Assembly: GCA_016209015.1 (NCBI GenBank)
Contig: JACQWY010000003.1
Location: 62,001 to 126,000, forward strand
Origin: Gammaproteobacteria bacterium
GTDB taxonomy: Bacteria; Pseudomonadota; Gammaproteobacteria; Ga0077536
Direction of reading: 5' to 3'
Length of the DNA: 64,000 nt
Shown piece after piece: positions 1 through 8,548 of this stretch. The position numbers and the translations under genes are program-made. The notes beneath the pieces were generated by a model that worked only from the letters and a program-made list of their open reading frames with translations, was not told the DNA's origin and ran no database searches. Within the stretch, counting starts at the first letter, position 1, and the number at the start of each line of letters is the position of its first letter.

Positions 1-541
1 ACGACCGTTCCGTACTGGTCGAACATGCACACCGCGATCGTTGTTTTGAGCTCTTGGAATACCGTCACGCGAGACCTCACTTTGCATTGCCTGATGGCGC
101 CGAGGTCCGCATTTTCCGGGACTCCGGTCCTGAAGTGAAACGGCTGGTCGTTCCGGAGCCATCGAGGGGACGAATGTCGGGCCGGCGTTGGATCGTCATC
201 CGATCCCGCATCGACAACCCAGTGGCATGACGGCTCTCGAGGCCCGGCCGGCGGCACGGACCGATCACAGGTGATGCAGATACCGGCGCCGCTCGACCGC
301 CGAGGCGTGACGACGCATCGCTGCTGCGCTGTCGCGCATGCGCTCCGCCGCCTCGAGAGAGTCAAGGGGACGGCGGTGGCGACAGCGGTTCGACATCAAG
401 GTCATTCTGTATACGAGCATGGCGGATATTCGCCCACGGCGGCGACGCGTCGACGGGCGTATTTCGCCTCGGCAGCGCTGCGGCTGATTTCACGAGACGG
501 AACCGGGCACCACGACTCACGGCCGTATCGCACCCTCCCCT
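1..541. other. Left-edge stretch without a convincing gene
   Basis: No convincing gene is seen here. A plus-strand frame is open from base 3 to a TGA at 228-230 (75 residues) and could be the tail of a gene lying outside the window. Its codons use far fewer G/C third positions than the surrounding genes, and I recognise no motif in it. Short open frames at 77-268 (minus) and 271-606 (plus) look like chance frames. The downstream neighbour is the 3' end of the minus-strand alpha/beta hydrolase, so part of this region should hold that transcript's end, but I see no clear hairpin with a T-run. Confidence 0.4.
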
Positions 542-1408
542 TCAATGCGCCCGCGCCAGAAACGCGAGCGTCGCCTGCCCGAAGCGATCGTTCGTGTCGC
601 CCGTGATCATGTGCCCGGCATCGAGGACGTTGAGGTACTCGGCGTGCGGGCAGAGCGCGAGGAATTCCTGCACGGCTTCTTCGCTCACGACGTCCGAGCT
701 CGCGCCGCGCACGATGAGCGCCGGGATGGTGAGCGCGCGCGCCGCCGGAACGAGGCGCGCGTAGCGTGTCGCGATGTCGCGATCGCGGCCTTCGAGGAAG
801 CGCGGATCCCAGTGCCAGTAGTAGCGCCCGTCCGCGCCGAGGCGGACGTTCTTCGCGAGGCCGGCAGTGCTGCCGCGCTTCGTGCCGGGCCGGTAGGCCG
901 CGACGGCGTCCGCGACTTCGTCGAGCGAGGCGAAGCCGCGGGTGTTCGTCTCGAGAAAGGCCTTCACGCGCGCGGACCCCGCCTGCTCCGTGCGCGGTGC
1001 GATGTCGACGAGGACGAGCGCGCTCGCCTCGACGTTTCCTTCACCGACCGCGATCAAGGCGTTGATGCCGCCGAGCGATGCGCCCATCAGCGCCGGCCGC
1101 CGCTCGCCGAGCGCGGCGACGACGGCAGCGAGATCCGCGACGAACGCATCCTGCTCGTAGTCGCCGTCCGGCGACCAGTCGGAATCGCCGTGACCGCGCG
1201 CGTCGAGCGCGACGGCGTAATAACCCGCCTTGCCGAGCAGCGCGCCGGTGCCGCGCCAGGAGTGGCGATTCTGACCGCCCCCGTGGAGCAGGAGCACCTG
1301 TGACCCGTCGACCGGTCCCCACGCGTCGGCGGCGAGCGCCATGCCCTGCGCGTTCCGGAACGTGCGCGTCGGTGCCGGCGTGCCGGGTAGTCTCGAACGT
1401 TCGTTCAT
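542..1408 (-). CDS. Alpha/beta hydrolase
   Basis: This 288-residue protein has the alpha/beta-hydrolase layout. An HGGG oxyanion motif lies at residues 42-45, the nucleophile elbow GASLGG has Ser111, a likely acid is Asp239, and the catalytic His is His266 in DAGHM. There is no signal peptide, so it is probably cytoplasmic. Members cleave esters, lactones, C-C bonds or thioesters, and the substrate cannot be read from the sequence. Its ATG lies 4 bases past the stop of the MmgE/PrpD gene, so the two are almost certainly cotranscribed and may act on the same compound. The motifs make the family assignment firm; the pathway role is inference from context. Confidence 0.9.
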   Translation of the reverse strand: MNERSRLPGTPAPTRTFRNAQGMALAADAWGPVDGSQVLLLHGGGQNRHSWRGTGALLGKAGYYAVALDARGHGDSDWSPDGDYEQDAFVADLAAVVAALGERRPALMGASLGGINALIAVGEGNVEASALVLVDIAPRTEQAGSARVKAFLETNTRGFASLDEVADAVAAYRPGTKRGSTAGLAKNVRLGADGRYYWHWDPRFLEGRDRDIATRYARLVPAARALTIPALIVRGASSDVVSEEAVQEFLALCPHAEYLNVLDAGHMITGDTNDRFGQATLAFLARAH

Positions 1409-1412
1409 CGCC

Positions 1413-2876
1413 TCAGGCGGCGCGATGCGCCTTGCCCGCTTCCGCCGCGGGCGGCACGCCGCCGGCCACGAGCTGCATGACGGCGCCGACGTCGCTCACC
1501 GTCTCGAGCGCGAACACGCGCGCGACGACTTCGTCGATCTGCGCGGGCGCGACCGCGCCCTCGGCGTTGTGGCGGAATTTCGCGATGAGCTCCTCGTCCG
1601 TCATCGCCGTGCCCGCCTCCGGCGACGGGCTGCCCTTCGGATAGCGCCGCTCACCGACGAAGGTCCGGCCGCGCGCCGTGATTTCGATCCGCGCCGGCCG
1701 GCTCGCGCCGTGCGTGAGAAGCATCTCGACGTAGTCCGGATGCACCTCGTAGCTCGTCCTGTCCATGAGTTTCATGACGACCGGATCGTTGAGGCGCGCG
1801 GGTTCCTGCCAGGCCTTGCCCGGCGGCACGCGCATCGCGCCGAACGCGAGCCCGTGCGCGATGCTGAACTGCGCGTCGTGCGGCTGTTCGATGCGGCGGT
1901 TCTGCCAGACGGGCTGTTCGACGAAGCCCTCGACCCAGGCCTTGATGCCGTCGATCTCTTCGGGCGCGATGCCGTGCTCGTCGAGGATCGCGCGCTCGGC
2001 ATCGAGCAGCGCATGCAGGATCCGGCAATGCGGATACGGCTTGTAGGCCTGCTCGGCGGTGAACAGCCATTCCGTGCCGAGCGCGGACGTGATGCGATCC
2101 GGCATCCAGCGCCGTGTGCCGATGAAGCGCGGGAAACCGTACTCGCGATCGTCGAGCACCTGCAGGTCGCCGCGATGACCGAGCTCGGCCATGTGCGCCG
2201 CGGTCTGCGCGGCCTGCACGAGCGCGCCGGCGAGCAGGTATTTGATCGTCGAGGACGGCGCGTGCTGGAACCACGCGACCTGGGACTGCACGGGCGCGAT
2301 GCAGCCCGCGATGCCGAGCGCGTGCGCGGTTGTCTCCGGCGCGTAGCCGCCGAGCCGCGCGAGTGCCGCGGTCGCGCCGAAGATCGTGCTGCTGTAGCCG
2401 TAGACCGGCGGCGGATCGACCCTGCCGTCCGTCGTGTCGCGGAGATAGTCCATCGCCTTGCCGATGCGGTAGGACATCTCGTGCGCGAGCGCCATCGCGG
2501 TGATCAGGTCGCGCCCGGAGAGGTGCCGGCTCTCGGCGCGCGCGAGCGCGCCGGGCAGGACATAGGGCGTGACGTGCCCTGGCGGCAGCACGGCATCGTA
2601 GTCGAGCGCGTTGATGAGCTCGCCGTTCGCGAACGCCGCGCCGAACTGCGAGCTGCGCCGGCCGGTGCCGATGATCGTCGCCTCGCTCGCGTTGCCGCCG
2701 AGCAGCGTGCCGTAGTCGACGCCGATCCGGCCCTTCGGTTCGCCGACGGCGGCGAGCGCACAGCCGAGCGAATCGAGCACGATGCGCTTGCATTCGGAGA
2801 CGACCGGCGCGGGCAGCCGCGCGTAATCGCATTCGGACGTGAACTTCGCCAGTTGCTCTACGATCGTGCTGCTCAT
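1413..2876 (-). CDS. MmgE/PrpD family protein (dehydratase/decarboxylase/epimerase type)
   Basis: This 487-residue protein is full length for the MmgE/PrpD family. The family includes 2-methylcitrate dehydratase (PrpD), cis-aconitate decarboxylase and iminodisuccinate epimerase. Family-typical stretches are visible: NALDYD followed by an active-site His near residue 100, the GxxxK-type segment SSTIKYLLAG, and YKPYPHCRILHA with a conserved His. The usual DD.H active-site pattern is altered (LDYDAVLPPGH), so it is not a textbook PrpD and the substrate is open. It diverges from the LysR gene and heads a two-gene unit with the alpha/beta hydrolase. No prpB or prpC is nearby, which argues against the methylcitrate cycle. 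Confidence 0.88.
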   Translation of the reverse strand: MSSTIVEQLAKFTSECDYARLPAPVVSECKRIVLDSLGCALAAVGEPKGRIGVDYGTLLGGNASEATIIGTGRRSSQFGAAFANGELINALDYDAVLPPGHVTPYVLPGALARAESRHLSGRDLITAMALAHEMSYRIGKAMDYLRDTTDGRVDPPPVYGYSSTIFGATAALARLGGYAPETTAHALGIAGCIAPVQSQVAWFQHAPSSTIKYLLAGALVQAAQTAAHMAELGHRGDLQVLDDREYGFPRFIGTRRWMPDRITSALGTEWLFTAEQAYKPYPHCRILHALLDAERAILDEHGIAPEEIDGIKAWVEGFVEQPVWQNRRIEQPHDAQFSIAHGLAFGAMRVPPGKAWQEPARLNDPVVMKLMDRTSYEVHPDYVEMLLTHGASRPARIEITARGRTFVGERRYPKGSPSPEAGTAMTDEELIAKFRHNAEGAVAPAQIDEVVARVFALETVSDVGAVMQLVAGGVPPAAEAGKAHRAA

Positions 2877-3062
2877 GGTTCACTCCTCGGAACGGGCGCG
2901 ACGGCTGGGTCGCGGCGGATGGTGCAACGCGGGGCCCCGACTCCGGACGCGCTTGAGCCCGGACGGCCCGCCGTTTAAGGTGCCGGAGGCACGGCCCCGG
3001 ACGTGCCCCGCATTCTGGTGGTGCGGCGGCGAACGATCAATTTTTCGGGTGCGAAGCTGCCG

Positions 3063-3077
3063 TTCGCCGAAGGCGAA
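3063..3077. promoter_or_regulatory. Candidate LysR-type operator (15-bp palindrome)
   Basis: A perfect inverted repeat TTCGCC-gaa-GGCGAA lies in the 270-bp space between the divergent MmgE/PrpD gene and the LysR gene. It contains a T-N11-A core, the usual shape of a LysR binding site. Position and shape suggest an autoregulatory or shared operator. This is inference only, because chance palindromes are common in GC-rich DNA. Confidence 0.35.
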
Positions 3078-3149
3078 GTGCCCATTCTTGCGTTGCAGCA
3101 GCCACCATCACGGCCCGGTCCCCCGGGCGACGGCGAGGGAGTCCGGTCC

Positions 3150-4106
3150 ATGCCCAGTCTCACGATTCAGTCTCTGCTCCGACGCGTGGATCTGTTCACG
3201 CTGAAGCTCTTCCTCGCCGCGATCGAGGAGGGCCAGATCGGACGCGCGGCGTTTCGCGAGCACCTCGCGGCGTCCGCGGCCACGAAACGCATCCAGGATC
3301 TAGAGGACCTCATCGGGCTGAAGCTCTTCGACCGCTCGGCACGTGGCGTCGTGCCGAGCCCGGCGGGACGCGTCGTCGAGCGCCACGTCCGCACCATGCT
3401 CGCGACGCTCGAGGATCTGCGCCGCGATCTCGCCGAGCTCACGGAAGGCGTGCGCGGCCTTGTCGCGATCGCCTCGCCCGGGATCATGATCACGCAGTTC
3501 CTCGCCCGCGAGATCGGCGATTTCACGCGCCGCTTCCCGCTCGTCGACGTCACGCTGCACAACGCGCAGAACGCCGAAGTCCTGCGCAGCCTGCGTGAAG
3601 GCGAAGTGGATTTCGCGGTGTTCTCGCACGTCGAAGGCGCGCCCTACGACGGCATCGAGAGCATCGAGTGTCACTGCGATCGCCTCGTCGCGGTCGTGCC
3701 GGCCGGCCATCCGCTCTCGCAGGGCCCGAGCGTCGGGCTCGACGCACTGCTCGACCAGGAGCTCATCAGCCTCGGCGAGGGCACGACGATCATGAGCCAG
3801 CTCCGCCACGCCGCGCTCGGCATCGGCCGCGAACCGCGCGTGCGCTACACCGTCACCACCATCGACGCGGCGCGCAGCCTCGTCGCCGCGGGCCTCGGCA
3901 TCGCGCTGCAGCCGGGCAGCGTCGCCTGCTCGGACGAGCGCGATCACGTCCAGACCCTGCCCGTCGTCGGCGACTGGGCAAAGCGCAGCTATCGCATCGG
4001 TTACCTCGCCGGGCGGCCGCTCTCGCCCGCCGCCGACGCCTTCATCGCTCAGATGACCTCGCCGTCCGCGGCCGATTTCGAGACTTCGGCAGGCACACCG
4101 TTCTGA
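3150..4106 (+). CDS. LysR family transcriptional regulator
   Basis: This is a 318-residue LysR-type regulator: an N-terminal winged helix-turn-helix (about residues 15-75, with LKLFDRS in the wing and VPSPAGR) and a C-terminal effector-binding domain (about 100-300). The frame is open from 3003, but ATG 3150 is preferred. It has a purine-rich GAGGGAG about 9 bases upstream and gives an N terminus of normal length. The gene diverges from the MmgE/PrpD-hydrolase pair and is followed on the same strand by the CoA-lyase operon, so it probably controls one or both in response to a pathway acid or CoA ester. The effector is unknown. Confidence 0.92.
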   Translation: MPSLTIQSLLRRVDLFTLKLFLAAIEEGQIGRAAFREHLAASAATKRIQDLEDLIGLKLFDRSARGVVPSPAGRVVERHVRTMLATLEDLRRDLAELTEGVRGLVAIASPGIMITQFLAREIGDFTRRFPLVDVTLHNAQNAEVLRSLREGEVDFAVFSHVEGAPYDGIESIECHCDRLVAVVPAGHPLSQGPSVGLDALLDQELISLGEGTTIMSQLRHAALGIGREPRVRYTVTTIDAARSLVAAGLGIALQPGSVACSDERDHVQTLPVVGDWAKRSYRIGYLAGRPLSPAADAFIAQMTSPSAADFETSAGTPF

Positions 4107-4193
4107 GCCGCGCCCGGTCGCGATGAGCGGTGCATCGCGCGCCCGGCGTCCACTCGCCACCGCGACACCGCGCGCAGCCGCGACGGCTTCGCG

Positions 4194-4217
4194 ATCGAAG
4201 AATCGCCGCTTCTCGAT
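4194..4217. promoter_or_regulatory. Candidate operator upstream of the CoA-lyase operon
   Basis: An imperfect inverted repeat pairs ATCGAAGAA with TTCTCGAT around a 6-7 base spacer. It lies about 80 bp before the ATG of the CoA-ester lyase gene. The half-sites differ from those of the palindrome at 3063-3077, so if the LysR protein binds both, the match is loose. A more AT-rich patch follows it (TCGATTTTGC). Treat it as a candidate regulator site. Confidence 0.3.
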
Positions 4218-4226
4218 TTTGCGCTT

Positions 4227-4246
4227 GGCCGCGCCGGGGCGCGGCC
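4227..4246 (+). terminator. GC-rich hairpin between LysR gene and CoA-lyase operon
   Basis: GGCCGCGCC and GGCGCGGCC form a perfect 9-bp stem with a 2-base loop. There is no T-run after it, only CCTTAG. It may end the LysR transcript imperfectly or fold in the leader of the following operon. Its role is not certain. Confidence 0.3.
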
Positions 4247-4296
4247 CTTAGCGTGAGCGCAGCGTGGCAGGCATGCCGAATCGAGGAAGAAACGTC

Positions 4297-5187
4297 ATGA
4301 GCACTCGAGCGATGAAACGGGTCCGATCGTTCCTGTTCGTACCCGGCAACAAGGCTTCGATGATCGAGAAGGCGGCAGGCGCGAAGGCCGACGCGCTGAT
4401 CCTCGATCTCGAGGACAGCGTCCCGCCGGATCTCAAGATCGAAGCGCGCGGCATCGTCGCCTCGAAGCTCGCCTGGCTCGCGGAACAAGGCCAGCGCGTC
4501 TACGTGCGCATCAATCGCAGCCCGCACATGTACGACTTCGACGACGTGCTCGCCGTGGTCGGTCCTCATCTCGAGGGCGTGTTCATCTCCAAGCCGTGCG
4601 GGCCGGAGGACGTCGACTGCATCTCGATGCTGCTCGCCGAAGCAGAATACCGCGCGGGGCTCGCGGTCGGCACGACGCGCGTCATCCCGCTGCTCGAGAC
4701 CGCGCGCTCCATGGAGCTCTGCTACGAGATCGCCCGGCGCGAGCGCGTCGCGGCGCTCGTCGGCGCGACGGCGAAGAACGCCGACACCGCGCGTGCGCTC
4801 GGCTACGTGTGGTCGACCGGGGGCCGCGAGTCGCTGTATTTCAAGTCCCGCGTAGTCATGGCGGCGCGCGCCGCGAACAAGCTCGCGATCGGCGGTATCT
4901 GGCAGCAGGTGCACGATCTCGAGGGCCTGCGCAGCTACGTGATGCGCGATCGCGAGCTCGGCATGACGGGCGAGCTGCTGCTCCATCCCTCGAACGTCGC
5001 GGCGGCGAACGAGACGTTCTGTCCGACGCCCGACGAGATCGCCTACTACCAGGGCATGATGGACGCCCACGCGAAGGCGCAGGCCGGGGGCCGCGCGTCC
5101 TGCATCTACGACGGCGAGCACATCGACATCGCGCACGTCGAGACGGCGCGTGAAATCATCGCGCTCGCCGCGGCGCTCGCGTCCTGA
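4297..5187 (+). CDS. HpcH/HpaI (CitE-like) CoA-ester lyase
   Basis: This 296-residue member of the HpcH/HpaI aldolase / citrate lyase beta family resembles malyl-CoA, beta-methylmalyl-CoA and citramalyl-CoA lyases. Visible marks are RSFLFVPGNK near the N terminus (CoA/phosphate binding), LILDLEDSV, a metal-ligand Glu in PLLETARS, and NADTARALG, which aligns with the usual GEDLAADLG metal site after a four-residue insertion. The frame is open from GTG 4264, but ATG 4297 has a GAGGAAG ribosome site at correct spacing. It is the first gene of a five-gene operon; the acyl-CoA dehydrogenase begins 9 bases after its stop. Cleavage of a hydroxyacyl-CoA to acetyl-CoA plus pyruvate or glyoxylate is the likely reaction; the exact substrate is inference. 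Confidence 0.88.
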   Translation: MSTRAMKRVRSFLFVPGNKASMIEKAAGAKADALILDLEDSVPPDLKIEARGIVASKLAWLAEQGQRVYVRINRSPHMYDFDDVLAVVGPHLEGVFISKPCGPEDVDCISMLLAEAEYRAGLAVGTTRVIPLLETARSMELCYEIARRERVAALVGATAKNADTARALGYVWSTGGRESLYFKSRVVMAARAANKLAIGGIWQQVHDLEGLRSYVMRDRELGMTGELLLHPSNVAAANETFCPTPDEIAYYQGMMDAHAKAQAGGRASCIYDGEHIDIAHVETAREIIALAAALAS

Positions 5188-5196
5188 GGCGCACCC

Positions 5197-6387
5197 ATGA
5201 ACGCTCTGCCCGATCACGCGCTCGCGCTCGAGGCCCGCGAACACGAGCTGCAGGAAATCCGCGATGCCGCCGCCGCGCTCGCGCGCCGCTTCCCGCTCGC
5301 CTACTGGCGGGACTGCGACAGGGAAGGCCGCTATCCCTGGGATTTCGTGAACACGTTCGCGGACGCCGGCTGGCTCGGCATCCTCCTGCCCGAAGAATAC
5401 GGCGGCATGAATCTCGGGCTCTCCGAGGCTGCCGTGATGCTCGCGGAAATCGGGCGCTCCGGCGCCGGTATGAGCGGCGCCTCGGCGATCCATTTCTACG
5501 TCTTCCCGCCGCAGCCGATCCTGCGCCACGGCTCGGAGGATCTGAAACGGCGCATCCTGCCGCAGATGGCAGAGGGCAAGCTCCTCATGGCGTTCGGCGT
5601 CACCGAGCCGACGGCCGGCGTCGACACCTCGCGCATCCGCACGAAAGCCGAGCGCCGGGGCGACCGCTGGGTCATCAACGGCCAGAAAGTGTGGACGACG
5701 AACGCGCAGAACGCCGCAAAGATCCTGCTGCTCGCGCGCACCTCGCCGCGCGACGAGAAACGCCCGCTCGACGGCATGACGCTCTTCGTCGCGGATCTCG
5801 ATCGCACGCGCTGCGACGTACGCGTCATCGACAAGCTCGGCCGCGCTCCGGTCGATTCCAACGAAGTATTCATCGACGGTCTCGAGGTCCCGCACGAGAA
5901 CGTGGTCGGTGAGGTCGGACGCGGCTTCCAGTATCTCGTCGACGGACTCAATCCCGAGCGCGTCGTGGTCGCGATGGAAGGCGTCGGCATCGGGCACGCC
6001 GCGATCGAGCTCGCGACGGGTTACGCGAACTCGCGCGTCGTCTTCGATCGCCCCATCGGCATGAATCAGGCGGTCGCGCATCCGCTCGCCGAATGCTGGA
6101 TCCGTCTCCAGGCCGCGGAGGCGGTCGCGATGCACGCCGCTGCGCTCTTCGATCGCCGCAAGCCCTGCGGCCCGGAGGCGAACGCCGCGAAATTCCTCGG
6201 CGCCGACGCGGGCTTCCGCGCCTGCGACCAGGCGATGCAGACGCACGGCGGCTACGCCTACGCGAAGGAGTATCACATCGAGCGTCTGTGGCGTGAAGTG
6301 CGGCTGCTGCGCCTCGCCCCCGTCTCGCAGGAGATGGTGCTGAACTTCATCTCCAACAAAGTGCTCGGGCTGCCGAAGTCCTATTGA
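5197..6387 (+). CDS. Acyl-CoA dehydrogenase
   Basis: This 396-residue flavoprotein has the normal acyl-CoA dehydrogenase layout: an N-terminal helical domain, a middle beta domain (FGVTEPTAG at 133-141, WTTNAQ) and a C-terminal helical domain (MQTHGGYAY, IERLWREVR). The general-base Glu of medium-chain enzymes (in YEGTSQ) aligns here with Ala in LAPVSQ. A Glu at residue 254 in GLNPERVVVA occupies the position used by isovaleryl-CoA dehydrogenase. This suggests an active enzyme of the isovaleryl type that takes a branched acyl-CoA. Electrons would go to ETF, which is not encoded nearby. It is the second gene of the CoA-lyase operon. Confidence 0.92.
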   Translation: MNALPDHALALEAREHELQEIRDAAAALARRFPLAYWRDCDREGRYPWDFVNTFADAGWLGILLPEEYGGMNLGLSEAAVMLAEIGRSGAGMSGASAIHFYVFPPQPILRHGSEDLKRRILPQMAEGKLLMAFGVTEPTAGVDTSRIRTKAERRGDRWVINGQKVWTTNAQNAAKILLLARTSPRDEKRPLDGMTLFVADLDRTRCDVRVIDKLGRAPVDSNEVFIDGLEVPHENVVGEVGRGFQYLVDGLNPERVVVAMEGVGIGHAAIELATGYANSRVVFDRPIGMNQAVAHPLAECWIRLQAAEAVAMHAAALFDRRKPCGPEANAAKFLGADAGFRACDQAMQTHGGYAYAKEYHIERLWREVRLLRLAPVSQEMVLNFISNKVLGLPKSY

Positions 6388-6401
6388 CGAGGAGAGATGT
6401 C

Positions 6402-7649
6402 ATGACGAACGAAGCCCTCGCCCGCCCCCTCGAAGGGATCCGCGTGCTCGATCTCACCGTCGCACTCGCGGGCCCCTACGGCTCGCTGCTGCTCGGCGGT
6501 CTCGGCGCGGAAGTGATCCGCGTCGAGGCGCCCGGCGGCAGCGACATCGCACGCACGAATCCGCCGTTCGTCGGCGCGCGCGGGCTGCACTTCGAGCACG
6601 CCGACCCGCACGACATCTCGCTCTCCCTGCTCAATCGCGCGCGCAACAAGAAGAGCATCACGCTCGATCTCAAGAGCGCGCGCGGCCGCGCAATCCTCGG
6701 CCGGCTCGTCGAGCACGTGGACGTCGTGATGGAGAACATGAGCGACGGCACGGCGGCCCGCCTCGGCGTCGCCTACGAAGACCTCAGCAAGTTCAATCCG
6801 CGCATCGTCTACGCCTCGGTCAGCGCGTTCGGCGATCCGAGCGCTTATCCCGGCCTCAAGGGCATGGACATCATCGTCCAGGCGCTGTCGGGGCTTATGG
6901 GGGTCACGGGCTTCGCCGACGGTCCGCCGACGCGCTGCGGCCTGCCGGTCGCGGATTTGCTCGCGCCGCTCTACGCGGTGAACGGCATCCTGAGCGCCCT
7001 CATCCACCGCGGCCGCACCGGTGAAGGCCAGCACGTGAAAGTCTCGATGCTCGACTGTCTGGCCTCGCTCGTCGCGGAGGAGCACTTCGACGTCTACGAA
7101 CGCGCGGGCTATGCGCTGCGGACCGGCAATTATCACGATCGCCTCGTGCCCTTCGGCGTCTATGCGACCGCGGACGGCCACGTCGCGATCGTCGCGATGA
7201 TGCCCGAGTGGTTCCGCGCGCTGATGGCGGCGATCGGCCGGCTCGAACTCATCGAAGACCCGCGCTTCAGCGCGCGCGGTCCGCGCATGCGCCACGCCGC
7301 CGAGATGAACGCGCTCGTCGAGGCCTGGACGCGACAGCACACGAGCGCCGAAATCCTCACCGAGCTCGGCACGAAGCGGGGCATCCCCTGCGCGCCGGTG
7401 CGCGCGCCGGGCGAGGTGCTGAACGATCCGGTGCTGCGCGAGCGCGGCGCGGTCGTCGAGCTCGCGCATCCCGAATACGGCGCCATGGGCGTCGCTGGCA
7501 TGGGCCTGCCGATCCAGTTCTCGCGCTGCCACGCCGCCTTCGATCGCCCCGCCGCGACGCTCGGCTCGGCGAACGCGGAGATCTACGGCCGCCTGCTCGG
7601 CATCCCGGATCAGGAACTCGCCGCGCTCGGCAAAGCAGGCGTGATTTGA
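6402..7649 (+). CDS. CaiB/BaiF family III CoA-transferase
   Basis: This 415-residue family III CoA-transferase has the N-terminal Rossmann-like EGIRVLDLTVALAGPYGS segment, KKSITLDLKS, and the catalytic Asp in LPVADLL (Asp185), which forms the aspartyl-CoA intermediate. The frame opens at TTG 6384, but ATG 6402 follows a clear GAGGAGA ribosome site. It lies 14 bases after the acyl-CoA dehydrogenase gene. The likely job is to charge the pathway acid with CoA from a donor such as succinyl-CoA. The acid itself is unknown. Formyl-, carnitine- and itaconate-type members share this fold, so specificity cannot be assigned from sequence. Confidence 0.9.
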   Translation: MTNEALARPLEGIRVLDLTVALAGPYGSLLLGGLGAEVIRVEAPGGSDIARTNPPFVGARGLHFEHADPHDISLSLLNRARNKKSITLDLKSARGRAILGRLVEHVDVVMENMSDGTAARLGVAYEDLSKFNPRIVYASVSAFGDPSAYPGLKGMDIIVQALSGLMGVTGFADGPPTRCGLPVADLLAPLYAVNGILSALIHRGRTGEGQHVKVSMLDCLASLVAEEHFDVYERAGYALRTGNYHDRLVPFGVYATADGHVAIVAMMPEWFRALMAAIGRLELIEDPRFSARGPRMRHAAEMNALVEAWTRQHTSAEILTELGTKRGIPCAPVRAPGEVLNDPVLRERGAVVELAHPEYGAMGVAGMGLPIQFSRCHAAFDRPAATLGSANAEIYGRLLGIPDQELAALGKAGVI

Positions 7650-7674
7650 ATCGTCGCCAACGGAGGTGAACACC

Positions 7675-8478
7675 GTGGAAGATCCCTATCGTCGCAGAAT
7701 GCCGGAGTTCGCCCTCGTCAGCGGCGCCGCCGGCGGCATCGGCTCGGCGACCGCGCGGCGCTTCGCCGCGGAGGGCGTGCGCGTCGCCGTCACGGACATC
7801 GACGCCGCGAAGCTCGACGCGCTCGCGAGCGACATCGGCGCGCTCGCGCTGCCCGCTGACGGCAGCTCGCGCGAAGCGCTGCACGAGGTCATCGAAAAGA
7901 CCGTCGCCGAATTCGGCGCGCTCGACACGCTGATCGCCACCCAGGGTGCGGCGAGCGCGGGCACGGTCTCGCCGAAGGGCGACAAGGCCTGGGCGCAGGC
8001 GCTCGACATCAATCTCACCGGCCCCTACTTCCTCGCCGGCGAAGCGCTGCCGCATCTCGTCAAGCGCCGGGGCTCGATCGTCCTCATCGCCTCGACCGCC
8101 GGACTCTTCGCGGGCCCGGTCGGCGGCGTCGGCTACACTGCGGCGAAGAGCGGCGTCGTCGGCCTCGCGCGCTGGCTCGCCCGCGACTACGGTCCGCGCG
8201 GCGTGCGCGTGAACGCGCTGTGTCCGGGCTGGGTGAAGACCGCGCTTGCCGACAACACCATGGCCTACCTCGCGCAGCGCGAAGGCATCACGGTGGAGGA
8301 AGCTTACGCCCGCTCGACGCGCCACATCCCGCTGCGCCGCGTCTCGCAGCCCGCTGAAATCGCCGCCGTATGCGCCTTCCTCGCCTCGAGCGACGCCGCG
8401 ATGGTCACGGGCCACGCCATGGTCGTCGACGGCGGCGGCTGCGCGGTCGATATCGCGACGATCGAGCTCGATGCATGA
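7675..8478 (+). CDS. Short-chain dehydrogenase/reductase (SDR)
   Basis: This is a 267-residue classical SDR. The nucleotide-binding glycine motif SGAAGGIG is near the N terminus, followed by TDID (acidic, favouring NAD), a catalytic Ser in LIASTAGLF and YTAAK for the Tyr/Lys pair. The C-terminal VVDGG is typical of the FabG-like group. GTG 7675 is preferred because a GGAGG sequence sits 8 bases before it; GTG 7666 overlaps that site. The protein probably oxidises a hydroxyacyl-CoA or a related alcohol in the operon's pathway. It follows the CoA-transferase gene by 25 bases. Confidence 0.9.
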   Translation: MEDPYRRRMPEFALVSGAAGGIGSATARRFAAEGVRVAVTDIDAAKLDALASDIGALALPADGSSREALHEVIEKTVAEFGALDTLIATQGAASAGTVSPKGDKAWAQALDINLTGPYFLAGEALPHLVKRRGSIVLIASTAGLFAGPVGGVGYTAAKSGVVGLARWLARDYGPRGVRVNALCPGWVKTALADNTMAYLAQREGITVEEAYARSTRHIPLRRVSQPAEIAAVCAFLASSDAAMVTGHAMVVDGGGCAVDIATIELDA

Positions 8479-8548
8479 AGGTGATCTACGGGATGTGCCC
8501 ACGAGGGCGGCACAGCGATCGCGAACGAAAGACACGAAGGAGACACGA

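Noticed and set aside
1-230. C-terminal end of an unknown plus-strand gene
   Set aside because: The frame is open but third-position G/C is low for this genome and there is no motif; noted only as possible.
4042-6276. 744-residue minus-strand open frame across the CoA-lyase and acyl-CoA dehydrogenase genes
   Set aside because: It is antisense to two well-supported genes, is Arg/Asp/Glu-rich with no recognisable motif, and arises from G/C-rich third codon positions.
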